Origin: Branchipolynoe longqiensis
Lineage: Eukaryota; Annelida; Polychaeta; Phyllodocida; Polynoidae
Length of the DNA: 64,000 nt
Assembly: GCA_030323885.1 (NCBI GenBank)
Contig: CM059202.1
Coordinates: 46,022,849 to 46,086,848, forward strand
Direction of reading: 5' to 3'
Below the pieces are notes generated by a model that searched no databases, was not told where the DNA came from, and worked only from the letters and a program-made list of their open reading frames with translations. The translations under genes and the position numbers were made by a program. Below are positions 21,591-32,072 of the stretch, in pieces. How positions within the stretch are numbered: the stretch's first letter is position 1; every line of letters starts with the position of its first letter.

Positions 21591-22035
21591 GCGCTATCCA
21601 CCCTACTACACAGAGCCGAGACCTGGACAGTGTACAGATGACAGGTGAAAAAGCTACATGCCTTCATGATGCGACATCTGCATTCAATCATGAGGCTAAC
21701 TTAGGACAAAGTGACAAATAAGGAAATACTCGAACGGACAGGGCTGCCCACGATGGAAGATCTTCTGATCAAAAAGAATCTCCGGTGGACTGGACACGTC
21801 ATGAGGATGTCATCAGACAGGCTACCAAAGAAGATCCTCTACTCTCAACTGTCTTCTGGTTACAGAAAGTGAGGGCGCCCTCGTCTCTGGTTCAAGGATA
21901 CCATCAAGAGAAACCTGAAGACATTAAGACCGACTTATGGACGCAACTCTCACAGCAGAGAGCTAAATGGAGAGCGGCAGTCAAGTAATGAAAGCAGTCT
22001 TTGTCGCATCGCGACCGACAGCGTGATGATGACGA
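21591..22035 (+). mobile_element. LINE family L1: ORF2 3' end inside the minisatellite
   Basis: Starting near 21591 the translation shows AETWTV, then, with frame changes, KLHAFMMRHLHSIMRLT, VTNKEILERTGLPTMEDLLI, KKNLRWTGHVMRMSSDRLP and RAKWRAAVK, the C-terminal part of a LINE reverse transcriptase. It ends with the same gcatcgcgaccgacagc and GAT-like tail as 16118-16500. It lies between two blocks of the TGYN array, so it inserted into the array or the array grew on both sides. Confidence 0.82.
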
Positions 22036-22440
22036 TGTCTGCTTGCCTGTATCTGCCTGCATGCTTGCCTGTATGTGCCTGTATGTGTGCCTGTATGTCT
22101 GCTTTCCTGTATCTGCCTGTATGCTTGCCTGTATGTCTGCTTGCCTGTATGTGTGCCTGTATGTCTGCTTGCCTGTATCTGCCTGTATGTCTGCCTGAAC
22201 GTCTGCTTGCCTGTATCTGCCTGTATTTGTGCCTGTATGTCTGCTTGCCTGTATCTGCCTGTATGCTTGCCTGTATGCCTGCTTGCCTGTATCTGCCTGC
22301 CTGCTTGCCTGTATCTGCCTGTATGTGTGCATGTATGTCTGCTTGCCTGTATCTGCCTGTATGATTGCCTGCCTGTTTACTTGCCTCCCTCCCTGCCTCC
22401 CTCTCTCTCTCACTCCTTCCCTGCCTGTCTGTTTACCTCG
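22036..22440. repeat. TGYN minisatellite, distal block, then CT tract
   Basis: The same tetramer words resume (tgtctgcttgcctgtatctg) up to ~22376 and pass into cctccctccctgcctccctc. The right TIR follows at 22487. Confidence 0.92.
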
Positions 22441-22654
22441 ACCCACTCCTTCCCTTCTTCCCTTCTTCCCTCCCTCACTCTGTTTGCACGAGCGCCACCT
22501 AGCGTTATCTCGGCCGGCAGGCAAGCCCCATTGAGACTTCTAGGCTACTCAAATGATCAGTGTGCCAAGGGTTGCTATTAATGGTAACATTTCCACTGTG
22601 CCCACAGTTGTTAACATTTCCATCATAGCCTCAGTTGAAGATATGTTTCTTTGC

Positions 22655-23038
22655 TGGAGTTTTACATCCTGGCAACATCTAAGGTCATATCATGACAGGT
22701 ACCGACTTATTTGTTTATTGTTGTTTACGTCCTAGCAACATCTACGGTCATATCAGGACAGGTACCGAATTGTAACAGTGTGCACTCATGACAACTTTAT
22801 AGTGCTGCCCCAGTGGGAGACCAGGCCACCAGCACTATGACCCGATATCCCATACAGTCACATTATTCTAACACTGAGCCAACCAGTCCTTGCCGTACCC
22901 TATTAATGCTGAGCGCCCTGCTAGGTAGCGCCAAGTATCAGTTTTATAAGTCACTGTTTTGACTCGCCTAGGATTCGAACTCCCTACCTTTCACATTGGA
23001 AGCCTGCGTTTTCCCAATTCGGACAGAGTGTCTGGTGC
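22655..23038 (-). mobile_element. SINE-A with doubled tail, head type 1
   Basis: An extra tail (22658-22707) precedes a complete copy that starts at tttgtttattgttgtttacg and ends at a degraded type 1 head near 23038. Confidence 0.85.
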
Positions 23039-23195
23039 CCTGGTTCGAGGCTAGGTCTATATGTGCTCAGCTCCTCCCCCCCCCCCCCACACTCCTTCCC
23101 CCACCCCTCTAGCGCCCCCACCCCCCGCCCCCATACTGTGTATCGTTCGCACCCACAATGCACCACGCTTCCTCCTAGTGAAATGTGTCATGCTG

Positions 23196-23550
23196 TTAAA
23201 GTTGCATAGTCCGATGGTTTTGAATTTCAGTATTTTTTCTGAGATAAATATATTAGATCGATCACTAGTATCTACTTTACATTAGTTCAAAGTTACTTTT
23301 ATTTGAAAAGATAAACTTTTGAGATATTTTGAGTGCAAATGCGGAAAATTAGTTTTGGCAAGCTTGCCAAAACTCTGACACCATAGACTTCTGCAGTAAC
23401 AGGTTCTGTTAAATTGACTCAGTATTGCCTTCTACGCAGAAACAAAGGCTTAATAAGTGCATCAGTATCTAAGTTAGATATGTCAAATCAAATCTAGATA
23501 ATTGGTTTGGTTTTCAAAATTTGATATTTCATCGGACTATGCAGCTTTAA
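23196..23550 (+). mobile_element. TTAA MITE (M1), complete
   Basis: 355 bp with TTAA at both ends and matching 17-bp TIRs (agttgcatagtccgatg / inverted agctgcatagtccgatg). AT-rich interior with a palindromic ttggcaagcttgccaa. Used here as reference for the family. Confidence 0.88.
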
Positions 23551-23654
23551 GCTGCCAGACTCACTATGCAGATGTGTACTTAGACCATTTCAGGTCGGGT
23601 GTCGAGGCTATATGCCTCACTTCCATCTGCAACCGCTAAGGACACAAAACTGCG

Positions 23655-23997
23655 CACCAGACGGGATGGCCGAATCAGTTGAGCGGAGTGTCCATCTCCC
23701 GCTTTGGTAGATCGTGGAATACAAACCAACGTGTTCAAAGCCTGGTCGAGTCAAAGCAATGACTTTAAAAATTGGTACTTGTTGCTTCCTAGCCTGGCGC
23801 TTGGACAAGGACAGGTTAGCTCCGTGTCAGGATAATGTGGTGGCAGTGGGATATCATGTCATGGTGCTGGTGGCCTGGTCTCCCAATGGGGCAGCACTAT
23901 ATAGTTGCCATGAGTGTGCACTATCACAAGTCGGTATCCATCCTGATATGACCTTAGATGTTGCCAGGAAGTAGAACTCCAACAACCAACCAACAAA
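23655..23997 (+). mobile_element. SINE-A, complete, head type 2
   Basis: accagacgggatggccgaat head, body with ~17 bp missing around the gcattaggatagg region, and tail aactccaacaaccaaccaac. Confidence 0.88.
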
Positions 23998-24094
23998 CTG
24001 ACCATAACTGTGCAAACATTGTTTTTATTCCGTTCGTTGATTAAGCAGGGGAAATTTCAATCACGGACAATTGCTTGTCCTCATTCCACAGCTC

Positions 24095-24241
24095 TCGTCT
24101 CCTTGCCTATTAATGCCGAGTGCTAGGCTAGGTCGCGACAAGTATCAATTTATGAGTCACTGGTTTGACTTGGCGGGGTTTGCAATTCTCAACCTGTCAC
24201 ACGGGAAGTGAGTGCTGAACATATTTGGCCATCCCGTCTGA
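24095..24241 (-). mobile_element. SINE-A head and early body
   Basis: Starts in the gcctattaatgccgagtg part of the body and ends in a head with ggccatcccgtctg. B box degraded (gtttgcaattc). Confidence 0.78.
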
Positions 24242-24315
24242 ACAACGCTCAAAAAGGTTCCAGCATAAATTGAAAGGATTTCTTTCGGTTAAAATGTAGC
24301 CAGACGGGCTATGTG

Positions 24316-24658
24316 AGGGTTGGTTGGTTGTCGGAGTTTTACATCATGGCAACATCTAAGGACATATTAGGACGGGTACCAACTTGTGACTGCACACTCA
24401 TGGTGACTTTATAGTGCTGCCCCACTAGGAAATCAGGCCGCCAGCATCATGACCTGATATCCCACTCAGTCACATTATCCTGACACTGAGCCAACCAGTC
24501 CTTTCCCTATCCTAATAATGCCGAGCACCTGGCTAGGAAGCAACAACTATCAATTTTTAAGTCATTGGTTTAACTCGACCAGGGTTTGAATGGTTCGAAT
24601 CCCACGATCTACCAAAACGGGAGACGGACGCTCAACTCATTCGGCCACCCCGTCTGGT
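24316..24658 (-). mobile_element. SINE-A, complete, head type 2
   Basis: Tail ggttggttgtcggagtttta to head ggccaccccgtctggtc. Double B box (gtttgaatggttcgaatccc) as in other type 2 copies. Confidence 0.88.
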
Positions 24659-25362
24659 CATGTGAGGAGGTTGAGGCCACACTGCTCAACTCTTCTATAT
24701 CAACCTGCTTTGACTTGTTGGCTAGTTTTCTTTTCTGAGCAGGCACAGCTTACCTAATTCTAAACATGACCTACTTTACCTCAGCTTTCTCAGGTGGGCC
24801 ACACTGTCTACAACATCCAGATTAGCAACAAAGATTGACATTTAAGGCCTAACCAACAACAAAAAGTGTTTCCGGTTGTCTGACCAACCGCACACAAATT
24901 TGCCGACTGTAATTTTCTTTTTTGGTGAAATTGTGTATGTTATGTAGTAGATCGGGTGTAAAAGGGGGGGGGTTCGGTCGTCTGCGCCTCAGAGCCTGCT
25001 GTAGGTGGGGACTTAACTTTCAACTTCCGGACTTAACTTCACTGCGGGTATGCGACTATCCTGGGAATCTGAACACTCGGTACATTCAGGGTAAACGGAG
25101 CCCTGCAGGTTAGACCTCGAGTTCTGTAGCTTGTACTACTAGTCTTAAGACCATTGGAATTAACTAAGGTATCCAACCGTATCTTAGCCCCCCTGTCACG
25201 TCGAATCCCTTGTTGATAGCTGCTAACTACTGCCGGTTCGACTCAATAAACCTTGGCCCACTGTACTGATGTCTTGTCGTGTTTGAATTATGTAATCTTT
25301 GGAAATAAAACCTGTTAGGTCATCATAGTTTCACAGGTCTCTGAATTATCTCTGAACTGCGG
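24659..25362. other. unassigned stretch
   Basis: No repeat family or gene recognised. It contains a CpG-moderate part (24930-25120) and a 63-codon frame with no domain. Confidence 0.45.
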
Positions 25363-25671
25363 CGTTCTCTGTGGCAGAGTGGTTAGAGTGTCTGACTTTT
25401 CTCTAGGTCGGACTCCTAATCTGAAGGTCAGTGGTTCAATTCCCCATGCCTCCCACCTCTGCCGATTTGGATTTCCACCGCTGTGTAGAACTTACAGCGT
25501 CATCAAAGGCCAGTTGCTCTCATACCATGTCTATGTGGTGTGGGAGGTTAAAAAATCCCTTGGGTCGGTAAAAGTGTAGGCTCAGGCTTTCTATCGATAA
25601 ACTGTCTAATGGTGAAAACAAGTCTATTCAGACTTATCCATGATAGGCAGTATAAATCTTCTTTTTTTTAA
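25363..25671 (+). mobile_element. SINE-C, near complete
   Basis: Very close to the copy at 14157: gttctctgtggcagagtggt head, ggtcagtggttcaattcccc B box, cagtataaatcttc end followed by a T run. Confidence 0.88.
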
Positions 25672-25934
25672 ACCTCGCGGTCAAGGGATTCATTGTAAAA
25701 TAAATAAATAAAAATGCCTAAGTATCCTGCTTTTTTGCTTGTTTGCAAGAGGATACACCTCTTGTTTGTCTTGTTTGGTTTCACCCCAAGCTAGTTGAGG
25801 AGGTACATTTTGACCCAATTCTACATCATCAACACATCCCACCCTCACCGATCTAGGCAAAACATTCACTCCTACGCAAGGGGGAATGCCAACGTAGTCT
25901 AAATACAGGTGAATATAGCTTCAGTATGGAACAG

Positions 25935-26108
25935 GAAGTGGAATCCCTGGTTCCAGTATCAAATGGCTACTTATATAGGCACCGAGTTGGTGAAATGGGA
26001 GAGAATGCAAAAAGGCAAGATGGCGATCATCGAATGCTGTCGATTTCACTTTAAAGTCCATTAAACTGAATGTTTTATTATATTTGTCAACTCAAAAGTA
26101 GCGGGTAA
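25935..26108 (+). repeat. diverged interspersed repeat, copy 2
   Basis: Partner of 945-1112; see that entry. Better conserved segments are ccctggttccag, gagagaatgcaaaaa and tttcactttaaagt. Confidence 0.5.
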
Positions 26109-26278
26109 ATATAAAGATGTATATGAAGAATATATTTTGCTTCTTAAATTGAGAATTTTAGTGTTAATTTCATTTACTCAGCCTTTCACCACTTTTTCTA
26201 ATGGGTTGTTTTTCACCCCTACTGCAAGTATCGGTTGAATCTTTTATCTACCACCCACCCATCTAGACAGCCCCTCAT

Positions 26279-26712
26279 CATCATCATCATCATGCTGTCA
26301 GTCGTGATGCGACAAAAACTGCTTTCATTACTTGACTGCCACTCTCCATTTAGCTCTCTGCTGTGAGAGTGATGTCCATTTCATGAAAGCTGCCTGCAAA
26401 AGTGTTGAAGTACTGCTGGCTTTTGCAAGTTACCAGCGGCATTCTCTCGGGGAGCAAATAGAGGTTTCACACCGGCAAGAACATGTCCAGACAGGCGCAA
26501 AACTATTTGTCCCTGCAGTGGCTGGTCGGGAGATGTTGGGAGTTCCATACATCAACCGCCCTTGATGCTGCCACAGTGACATGGTTTTCTGTTTAGGGTT
26601 TGCTCCCTTAGCCTTCGGTTCTGTCAAGAACCTGTACCACAAGGCAGTGGTTTACAACTCTGCAGGGCAGGGGCGTCAAACTCCCTGAGGTATTGCTATA
26701 AATGCAATACCT
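26279..26712 (-). mobile_element. element D, near complete
   Basis: Minus-strand copy beginning at tagcaatacctcagggagtt (~26700) and ending in (GAT)n at 26279. Its LINE-like 3' part is longer than in the 14.8-kb copy, reaching back to gacatcactctcacagcaga, which also appears in the LINE fragment at 16118-16500. This fixes the LINE origin of the tail. Confidence 0.83.
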
Positions 26713-26842
26713 GACAGCCCCTCACTCCCACAATAACCTGGTCATGACAGTCCACTCACGCTACCCCGGGATCTAGACCTGGAGTTCTCTCTTCTTTAAA
26801 TAGCAAATGCAATTGTGATTTTCAAAGGAACAATTATATTTG

Positions 26843-27150
26843 TTGGAATTTTATGTCTACGCAACATCTAAGGTCATATCAGAACAGGCTCCAATTTGTG
26901 AGTGCCCATGGCGACTTTATAATGCTGCCCCACTGGGGTGCCAGCACCATGACCCGATTTCCCACTCATTCACATTATCTTGACACTTAGTTAACAAGTC
27001 CTTGCCCTATCCTAATAATGCCGAGCGCGAAGCTAGGTAGCAACAAGTATAAATTTAGTAAGTTATCGTTTGACTCGGCCAGTACACAAATCCCCAACCT
27101 TCTACACCGGAAGCCAGCACTCTTACAAATTGAGCCACTGCGTTCGGTGC
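26843..27150 (-). mobile_element. SINE-A, near complete, head type 1
   Basis: Tail gttggaattttatgtctacg to a degraded head (cactgcgttcggt). A ~15-bp deletion removes part of the distal body. Confidence 0.82.
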
Positions 27151-27197
27151 AGGATTGGACAACGAGCAGTGGAATGTGGGAGGCCAATCAGCTGTGC

Positions 27198-27547
27198 TTA
27201 AAGTTGCATGGTCCGACGGTTTTGAGTTTGACCCATTTTTCTGAGATTGTTATAATCTACCTCACTTTAACTTGAAGTAACTTTTATTTTAAATGGCTAA
27301 CTTCTGAGATATATATGCAAAGAATAAACATGTAAAATTAGTTTTGGCAAGTCCGCCAAAACTCTAACACCATAGGCTTCTGCACTAATAGGTTCTATTC
27401 AGTTGCCTCGCTATTCCCTTCAATGTGGCAACAAACGCTTAATATTATAATAACGGCATCAGTATCTAAGTTAGATGTGTAGAATCAAATCTAAATAATT
27501 GCTTTGGTTTTGAAAATGTGATGCTTCATCGGATTATGCATCTTTAA
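27198..27547 (+). mobile_element. TTAA MITE (M1), first of a tandem pair
   Basis: ttaaagttgcatggtccgac to cggattatgcatctttaa. Its right TTAA (27544-27547) is also the left TTAA of the next copy. Confidence 0.86.
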
Positions 27548-27898
27548 AGTTGCATAGTCCGATGGTTTTGAATGTCTGTAATTTTTCTGAGATAAATATA
27601 TTAGATCGATCACTAGTGTCTACTTTACATTACTTCAAAGTTACTTTTATTTTAAATGGTAAACTTTTGAGATATTTTGAGTGCAAAAATGGAAAATTAG
27701 TTTTGGCAAGTTTGCCAAAACTCTGACACCATAGACATATGCAGTACCAGGTTCTGTTAAATTGACTCAGTATTGCCTTCTATGCAGAAACAAATGCTTA
27801 ATAAGTGCATCAGTATCTAAGTTAGACATGTAAAATCAAATCTAGATAATTGGTTTGGTTTTCAAAATTTGATATTTCATTGGACTATGCAGCTTTAA
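27544..27898 (+). mobile_element. TTAA MITE (M1), second of a tandem pair
   Basis: ttaaagttgcatagtccgat to tggactatgcagctttaa. It is much closer to 23196-23550 than to its neighbour, so it is a later insertion at the TTAA of the older copy rather than a local duplication. Confidence 0.87.
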
Positions 27899-27923
27899 AC
27901 AACGAATGCAACACACATACATA

Positions 27924-28103
27924 CAGTAAACCCTCTCTAAATCTACCGACCATGGGATCGACTTTAATGGTCCAATTAGGGAGGTGGTCAGTTTAGGGAT
28001 TTTTTAATCAATGGTATTGTGTGGGCGATTGCTTGGGACCCAAATAAAGCGATCAATTTTGGGGAGCTATGATCTGTGGAGGCGGTCGGTTAGAGAGGTG
28101 TTA

Positions 28104-28104
<1 letters not shown>
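27924..28104. mobile_element. pogo/Tigger-like MITE (M2), copy 2
   Basis: Ends ta|cagtaaaccctctctaaat and gttagagaggtgttactg|ta; the inside shares gggacccaaataaagcgatc with the copy at 16937. The right flank is (TA)n. Confidence 0.8.

Positions 28105-28106
<2 letters not shown>

Positions 28107-28136
<30 letters not shown>
28107..28136. repeat. (TA)n microsatellite
   Basis: About 15 TA units adjoining the MITE. Confidence 0.95.
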
Positions 28137-28137
<1 letters not shown>

Positions 28138-28329
28138 CAGAATGCTCAGCTAGCCGGAAGCAGAGGTAATGGTGGGGGGGGGGCGCCATATGGTTGTCAT
28201 GGCAACATCCAGGTGGGTTTTGTGAGCAGCTCCCGTTGGCTGACCTAGAAACCTTGCTCCAAGCACAGACTACCACCCACCCCACACTCCCACGTACACA
28301 CACCGACACCAGAGGTAGTGTTATGTGTA

Positions 28330-28530
28330 GGTGTGTGGGAGTGTGTGTGTGTGTGTGTGGTGAGGAGTGAGAAGGTTGTGTGGGGGGGGGGGGGGGGGGG
28401 GGGGAGGGATGGGGGAGGGTAAACTATCCAGGTCGGGGCATGCAGGTTGTGTGTGTGTATGTGTGTGTGTGTATGTGTGTGTGTATGTGTGGGTGTATGT
28501 GTGTATGGGTGTGTGTGGATGGGTGTGGGT
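28330..28530. repeat. TG and poly-G tracts
   Basis: TG repeats at ~28339-28360 and 28447-28530 surround a run of about 22 G at 28381-28403. Confidence 0.92.
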
Positions 28531-28554
28531 GTCTAGAGAGTGAGTATAGTGATG

Positions 28555-28945
28555 GAGGAATGTAGGGAGGAGAGTGGAGGGAGGAGAGTGGAGGGGAGAG
28601 TGGAGGTGGAGGGAGGAGAGTGGACGGGCAGAGTAGAGGGAGGAGAGTGGAGGGAGGAGAGTGGAGGGAGGAGAGTGGAGGGAGGAGAGTGGAGGGAGGA
28701 GAGTGGAGGGGCAGAGTGGAGGGAGGAGAGTGGAGGGAGGAGAGTGGAGGGAGGAGAGTGGAGGGAGGAGAGTGGGAGGGGAGGGAGGAGAGTGGAGGGA
28801 GAGTGGAGGGGGAGAGTGGAGGAGAGTGGAGGGAGGAGAGTGGAGGGAGGAGAGTAGAGGGAGGAGAGTGGAGGGAGGAGAGTGGAGGGAGGAGAGTGGA
28901 GGGAGGAGAGTGGAGGGAGGAGAGTGGAGGGAGGAGAGTTGCGTG
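28555..28945. repeat. homopurine 13-14-bp minisatellite
   Basis: About 28 copies of gagagtggaggga/ggagagtggaggg. Both-strand frames (Gly/Glu/Arg or Ser/Pro/His) are products of the repeat. Confidence 0.94.
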
Positions 28946-29232
28946 GTGGGTAGGAGGACTATCAAGTAGTGGAGGTATGGGAGTGTCTTCGGTTGCGCTG
29001 GTTCCAGTTTACACTATGAGCAGCCCAGATAAATATATTCTTAAAAAGAAAAAGAAATTACCAAAAATCACAAACAGAACAAAAAGGACTACATACGGTG
29101 GCAATAGATATCAGACTGTTGCCTGCTTACCGGCAGTTCCGGTTCCGTTTAGCCAGGGATGACACAGACTTCTTAAAGATGTTAGATTAACCTGAACGTA
29201 CCCTTAACGGAGCGGTCACGTGACAAACACAA
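28946..29232. other. unassigned stretch
   Basis: Short single-copy sequence with no recognised feature. Confidence 0.4.
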
Positions 29233-29506
29233 CTGGTTGGTTGTTGGAGTTTTAAGTCCTGGCAACATCTAAGGTCATATCAGGACGGGTACCGACTTGT
29301 GCCAGTGCGCACTCATGGCGATTTTATAGCGCTGCCCCACTGGGAGACCACGCCGCCAGCACCGTGACCTGATATCCCACACAGTCACATTATCCTGACA
29401 CTGATCTAACCAGCCCTTGCCCTATCCTAATAATTTCGAGCGCCTGGCTAGGAAGTGACAAGTGTCAATTTATAGGTCATTGGCTTGACTCGACCAGGGT
29501 TCGAAA
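29233..29506 (-). mobile_element. SINE-A, truncated at the B box
   Basis: Tail and body complete; the head stops abruptly after ccagggttcgaa at 29506, where a different repeat begins. The 5' end of the SINE was lost when or before that repeat arrived. Confidence 0.85.
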
Positions 29507-29715
29507 CAGGCCCAATCCTTTACAAGTTTTGAGCATGCACAAAACTTGTAACGGATTCCACCAGACTGACCTATGGCGGTTATTATCCGTTACTGTCCGT
29601 TCCCCGCCCATTACATATCCATTAGACATCCTTTGCCATTCGTTATAGTTCTTTTTTTATTCTGAATTGTCCGTTCATCGTTAGATACGTTATCCGCTTA
29701 AGGCGACCCTACGTG
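29507..29715. repeat. low-copy repeat with acaagttttg hairpin, copy 1
   Basis: Shares ttacaagttttgagcatgca, then caaaacttgtaacggatt and ccagactgac, with 44386-44640, and a shorter core with 30200-30590. acaagttttg/caaaacttgt are inverted. It is followed by repeated tccgtt words. Confidence 0.6.
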
Positions 29716-29819
29716 TAATATAAATATTGTTTCCATGTAATGACTTGTGCCTCCTGCAGCCGGTTGTCTGTCACCCTGCCAGTCTGACCCTTGACTAGCA
29801 TTCCCGAGGTGAGAGTTCA

Positions 29820-30190
29820 AGTCCTGACAGACCATCGGCAGAAGGCCCTTAATTAAATAAGATTATAGAGCAATCCAAATAGCAATCTGAAGTTGACCAT
29901 AGCGGTTAATAATATAATCTGAGGACAGTAAGGAATGCAAGGAACGTTCATGTCACTTCTTAGGAGCTCACCATTTTATTCTTACCTCTTACTAACAGAA
30001 TGAATTGATCAATAAAACTATGTTCTTAGTTAAATATAGTTCAACAGTGGAATGTATGTTATAAGTCACATCCCTCCCATATAATTAAGTTAAATAAGTT
30101 TGGAATTTCCATAATAAAACCTAAATATCGGCTAAAACACGGACATGCAAAAACACGTCCGATCTGTATGGGTCCGAACGCCCGACCCCT
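29820..30190 (+). repeat. LTR-like diverged repeat, copy 1
   Basis: It aligns with 55920-56300 in order: gcagaaggccctt, gttgaccatagcggtta, agtaaggaatgcaaggaacg, aggagctcaccattttattc. Spacing is kept, with small indels. This could be a solo LTR or 5' leader of an LTR element, but no TG...CA ends or ORFs were found. Confidence 0.45.
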
Positions 30191-30199
30191 ATCGTTGCT

Positions 30200-30590
30200 A
30201 GGATAGTCACAATTGACGTATCCAACAACGCTTTACGAAAATGCACAAAACTTCACCAGACCGACCACTCACTAGATACGTGTCCGGTTGGTGTCCGGTT
30301 TGTCGGGTACCCATCCGTACATATCCGGTACATTTCAGTCGGTGTCCGGCTAGATATTCTTTGGCCGGTTCTGTCCGTTGCTCAATCCGCCATAGTGTGT
30401 CCGGTTCTCGTCCGGTACATGTACGGTACATGTACGGTACTTGTCTGGTTGTCCGGCGGCAATTGACCCAATTACGGTCCATTTCGATACATTTCAATAC
30501 ATTTCGTGTACCGGAGAGCACCGGAATAGACAATTCTTTGTCCGGTGGTGTCCAGTACTCAGTCCAGTAAGGTGTGACAGACACTTTATA
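30200..30590. repeat. tccggt-rich low-copy repeat
   Basis: Many degenerate gtccggt / catgtacggta words; aatgcacaaaacttcaccag near the left and aaggtgtgacagacac at the right, the latter an inverted match to ggccctgtcacacctcgcc at 44389. It may be one full element of which 29507 and 44386 are other versions. Confidence 0.45.
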
Positions 30591-30879
30591 TATAACCTGT
30601 GTAAGTCCACGTACCCCTTCCCTGCATGACGTCACAGAATGGACTATTTGAGGCCCAACACAGTAGATCTCATAGGGACTGACCTGTCAAGGAGCATTAG
30701 ATTATTTTCCAAAGTAAAATAGCTACCTAGATTTGGTCCTAATAATAATATATTTCCATCAGATTATGCAATTAACAAACTAAAATATGACACTAACTTT
30801 GTGATAGTGCATGCTTCCTTCACTCTTCATTGTTCAGGCCCCATTGATGACATCTCACCACTTTGAACCGTTAGCGCCA

Positions 30880-31298
30880 TCTTGGATACACCATGTATCC
30901 CACTCAGTCACATTATCCGGTCACGGAGTCCACCGAATCGCTTGCCTGCTACTACGAATGCCGAGTACCAAGTTGATTGGTGGCAAGTGCCAATCGTGAC
31001 CTTACTATAAAAAGGTTCTATCTGACAAATTGACCGAATCGGTGTTATGGATGTAAAAATGTTCTATCTACAAAAGGCTATCATGCAGTTAGACAACTAT
31101 TTCTCAACTGGTATTTTTCACGGAGATATATTTTTAATAATATTGTTCTATCTGCTTTGCTATCATGCAGTTACACAGCTTCAGTCCTTATTATCTCGAA
31201 AGCACCACTTAGTCAGATAGAATCTTTTTATAGTAAGGTCCGTGCGCAATGTTATTAGGTTTTTGGTTTGACTCGGCCCGGGTTCCTGCCACATGGGA
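30880..31298 (-). mobile_element. old SINE-A split by a MITE
   Basis: Diverged body (tatcccactcagtcacatta to tggcaagtgccaat) then, after the MITE, the head-proximal part (ggtttgactcggcccgggtt) to ~31298. It meets the next SINE-A head to head. Confidence 0.68.
30998..31240. mobile_element. MITE with 29-bp TIRs (M5)
   Basis: 243 bp. Left gaccttactataaaaaggtt and inverted right gaccttactataaaaagatt match through ctatctgac. The interior repeats ttctatctgc/ctatcatgcagtta. Target duplication unresolved, so superfamily unknown. Confidence 0.75.
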
Positions 31299-31608
31299 GA
31301 CCAGGCGCGGTGGCCTAATCGGTAGAGCGCGGGCCTCGCGTGCAGAAGGTCGGGGGTTTGGTATCCAGTCGAAAATGGATACTTGTCATTTTCTAGCCTG
31401 GCGCTCATGCTAATAGGATAGGGCAAGGACTGGTTAGCTCAGTGTCAGGATAATGTGAGTGAGTGGGATATCAGGTCATGGTGCCGGCAGCCTAATTTTC
31501 CAGTGGGGCAGCACTATAAAGTTGCCATGTGCTGTCATAAGTTGGTACCCATCCTGATATGACCTTGGATGTTGCCAGGACGTAAAACTCCAACAACCAA
31601 CCAACCAA
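31299..31608 (+). mobile_element. SINE-A, near complete, head type 1
   Basis: ccaggcgcggtggcctaatc head, cgggggtttggtatcc in place of the usual B box (one of the degraded versions), full body, tail aactccaacaaccaaccaac. Confidence 0.87.
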
Positions 31609-31951
31609 CCCAAATAGGAAGTGGCCCTAGCCTGCCTGCCTGCCTGCCACTCCCCATAGTCCCTTTGCACCAATATCTGGATTCCTCATTCCTCCCACTA
31701 ATGAATACAATGCTTTATTTATCGACAGAACAAATCAATAGTCAAGACATCTTGACTTACTAACCCAAAAATACCGCAACTAACGCCCAAATCCTACTGC
31801 GTACAAAACAACATAATAAATAAGAGTATCTGATCACATTGAACAAAGGCTAAGTAATATTAGTCTCTATTGAATTGGAAATTCTAAACCAACAACTAAA
31901 ACCTTGCATGTAAATGTAAAATGAGTTGTACTTACACAACGTGCTGCTACC
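31609..31951. other. unassigned stretch
   Basis: (CTGC)n patch at 31634-31648, then AT-rich single-copy sequence with no gene. Confidence 0.4.
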
Positions 31952-32050
31952 GGGCCAGATGCTTGGCATCACTAGGATAGGGCAAAGGACTGGTTATCTC
32001 TGTATCAGGATAATGTGACTAAGTGAGATATCTGGCCATGGGCAACTGAA
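31952..32050 (+). mobile_element. SINE-A mid-body fragment
   Basis: gcttggcatcactaggatag through gataatgtgactaagtgaga; head and tail missing. Confidence 0.75.
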
Positions 32051-32072
32051 CAGAACAGCCCTTTCGCAACTG

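Larger units (their letters stand above)
19491..22536. mobile_element. TIR-bounded 3.05-kb minisatellite element
   Basis: The outer 47 bp (tctcaatggggg..., ending ggtggcgctcgtg at 19537) and the inverted outer 50 bp at 22487-22536 match at all but a few positions and one 3-bp indel; the core ggccgagataacgctaggtg is identical. Inside are ~310 bp of plain sequence, 1.74 kb of TGYN minisatellite, a LINE 3' fragment and ~340 bp more minisatellite. A target duplication was not recognised. A chance pair of inverted repeats this long is unlikely; the nature of the element is inference. Confidence 0.62.

Noticed and set aside
19850..22440. CRISPR array
   Set aside because: Degenerate 4-bp words without constant repeats and unique spacers, in a eukaryotic context; the 38-, 54- and 65-bp arrays are direct satellites with no spacers.
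30207..30635. 142-codon minus-strand and 109-codon plus-strand frames
   Set aside because: Both overlap on the tccggt-word repeat; no domain and no support for either strand.
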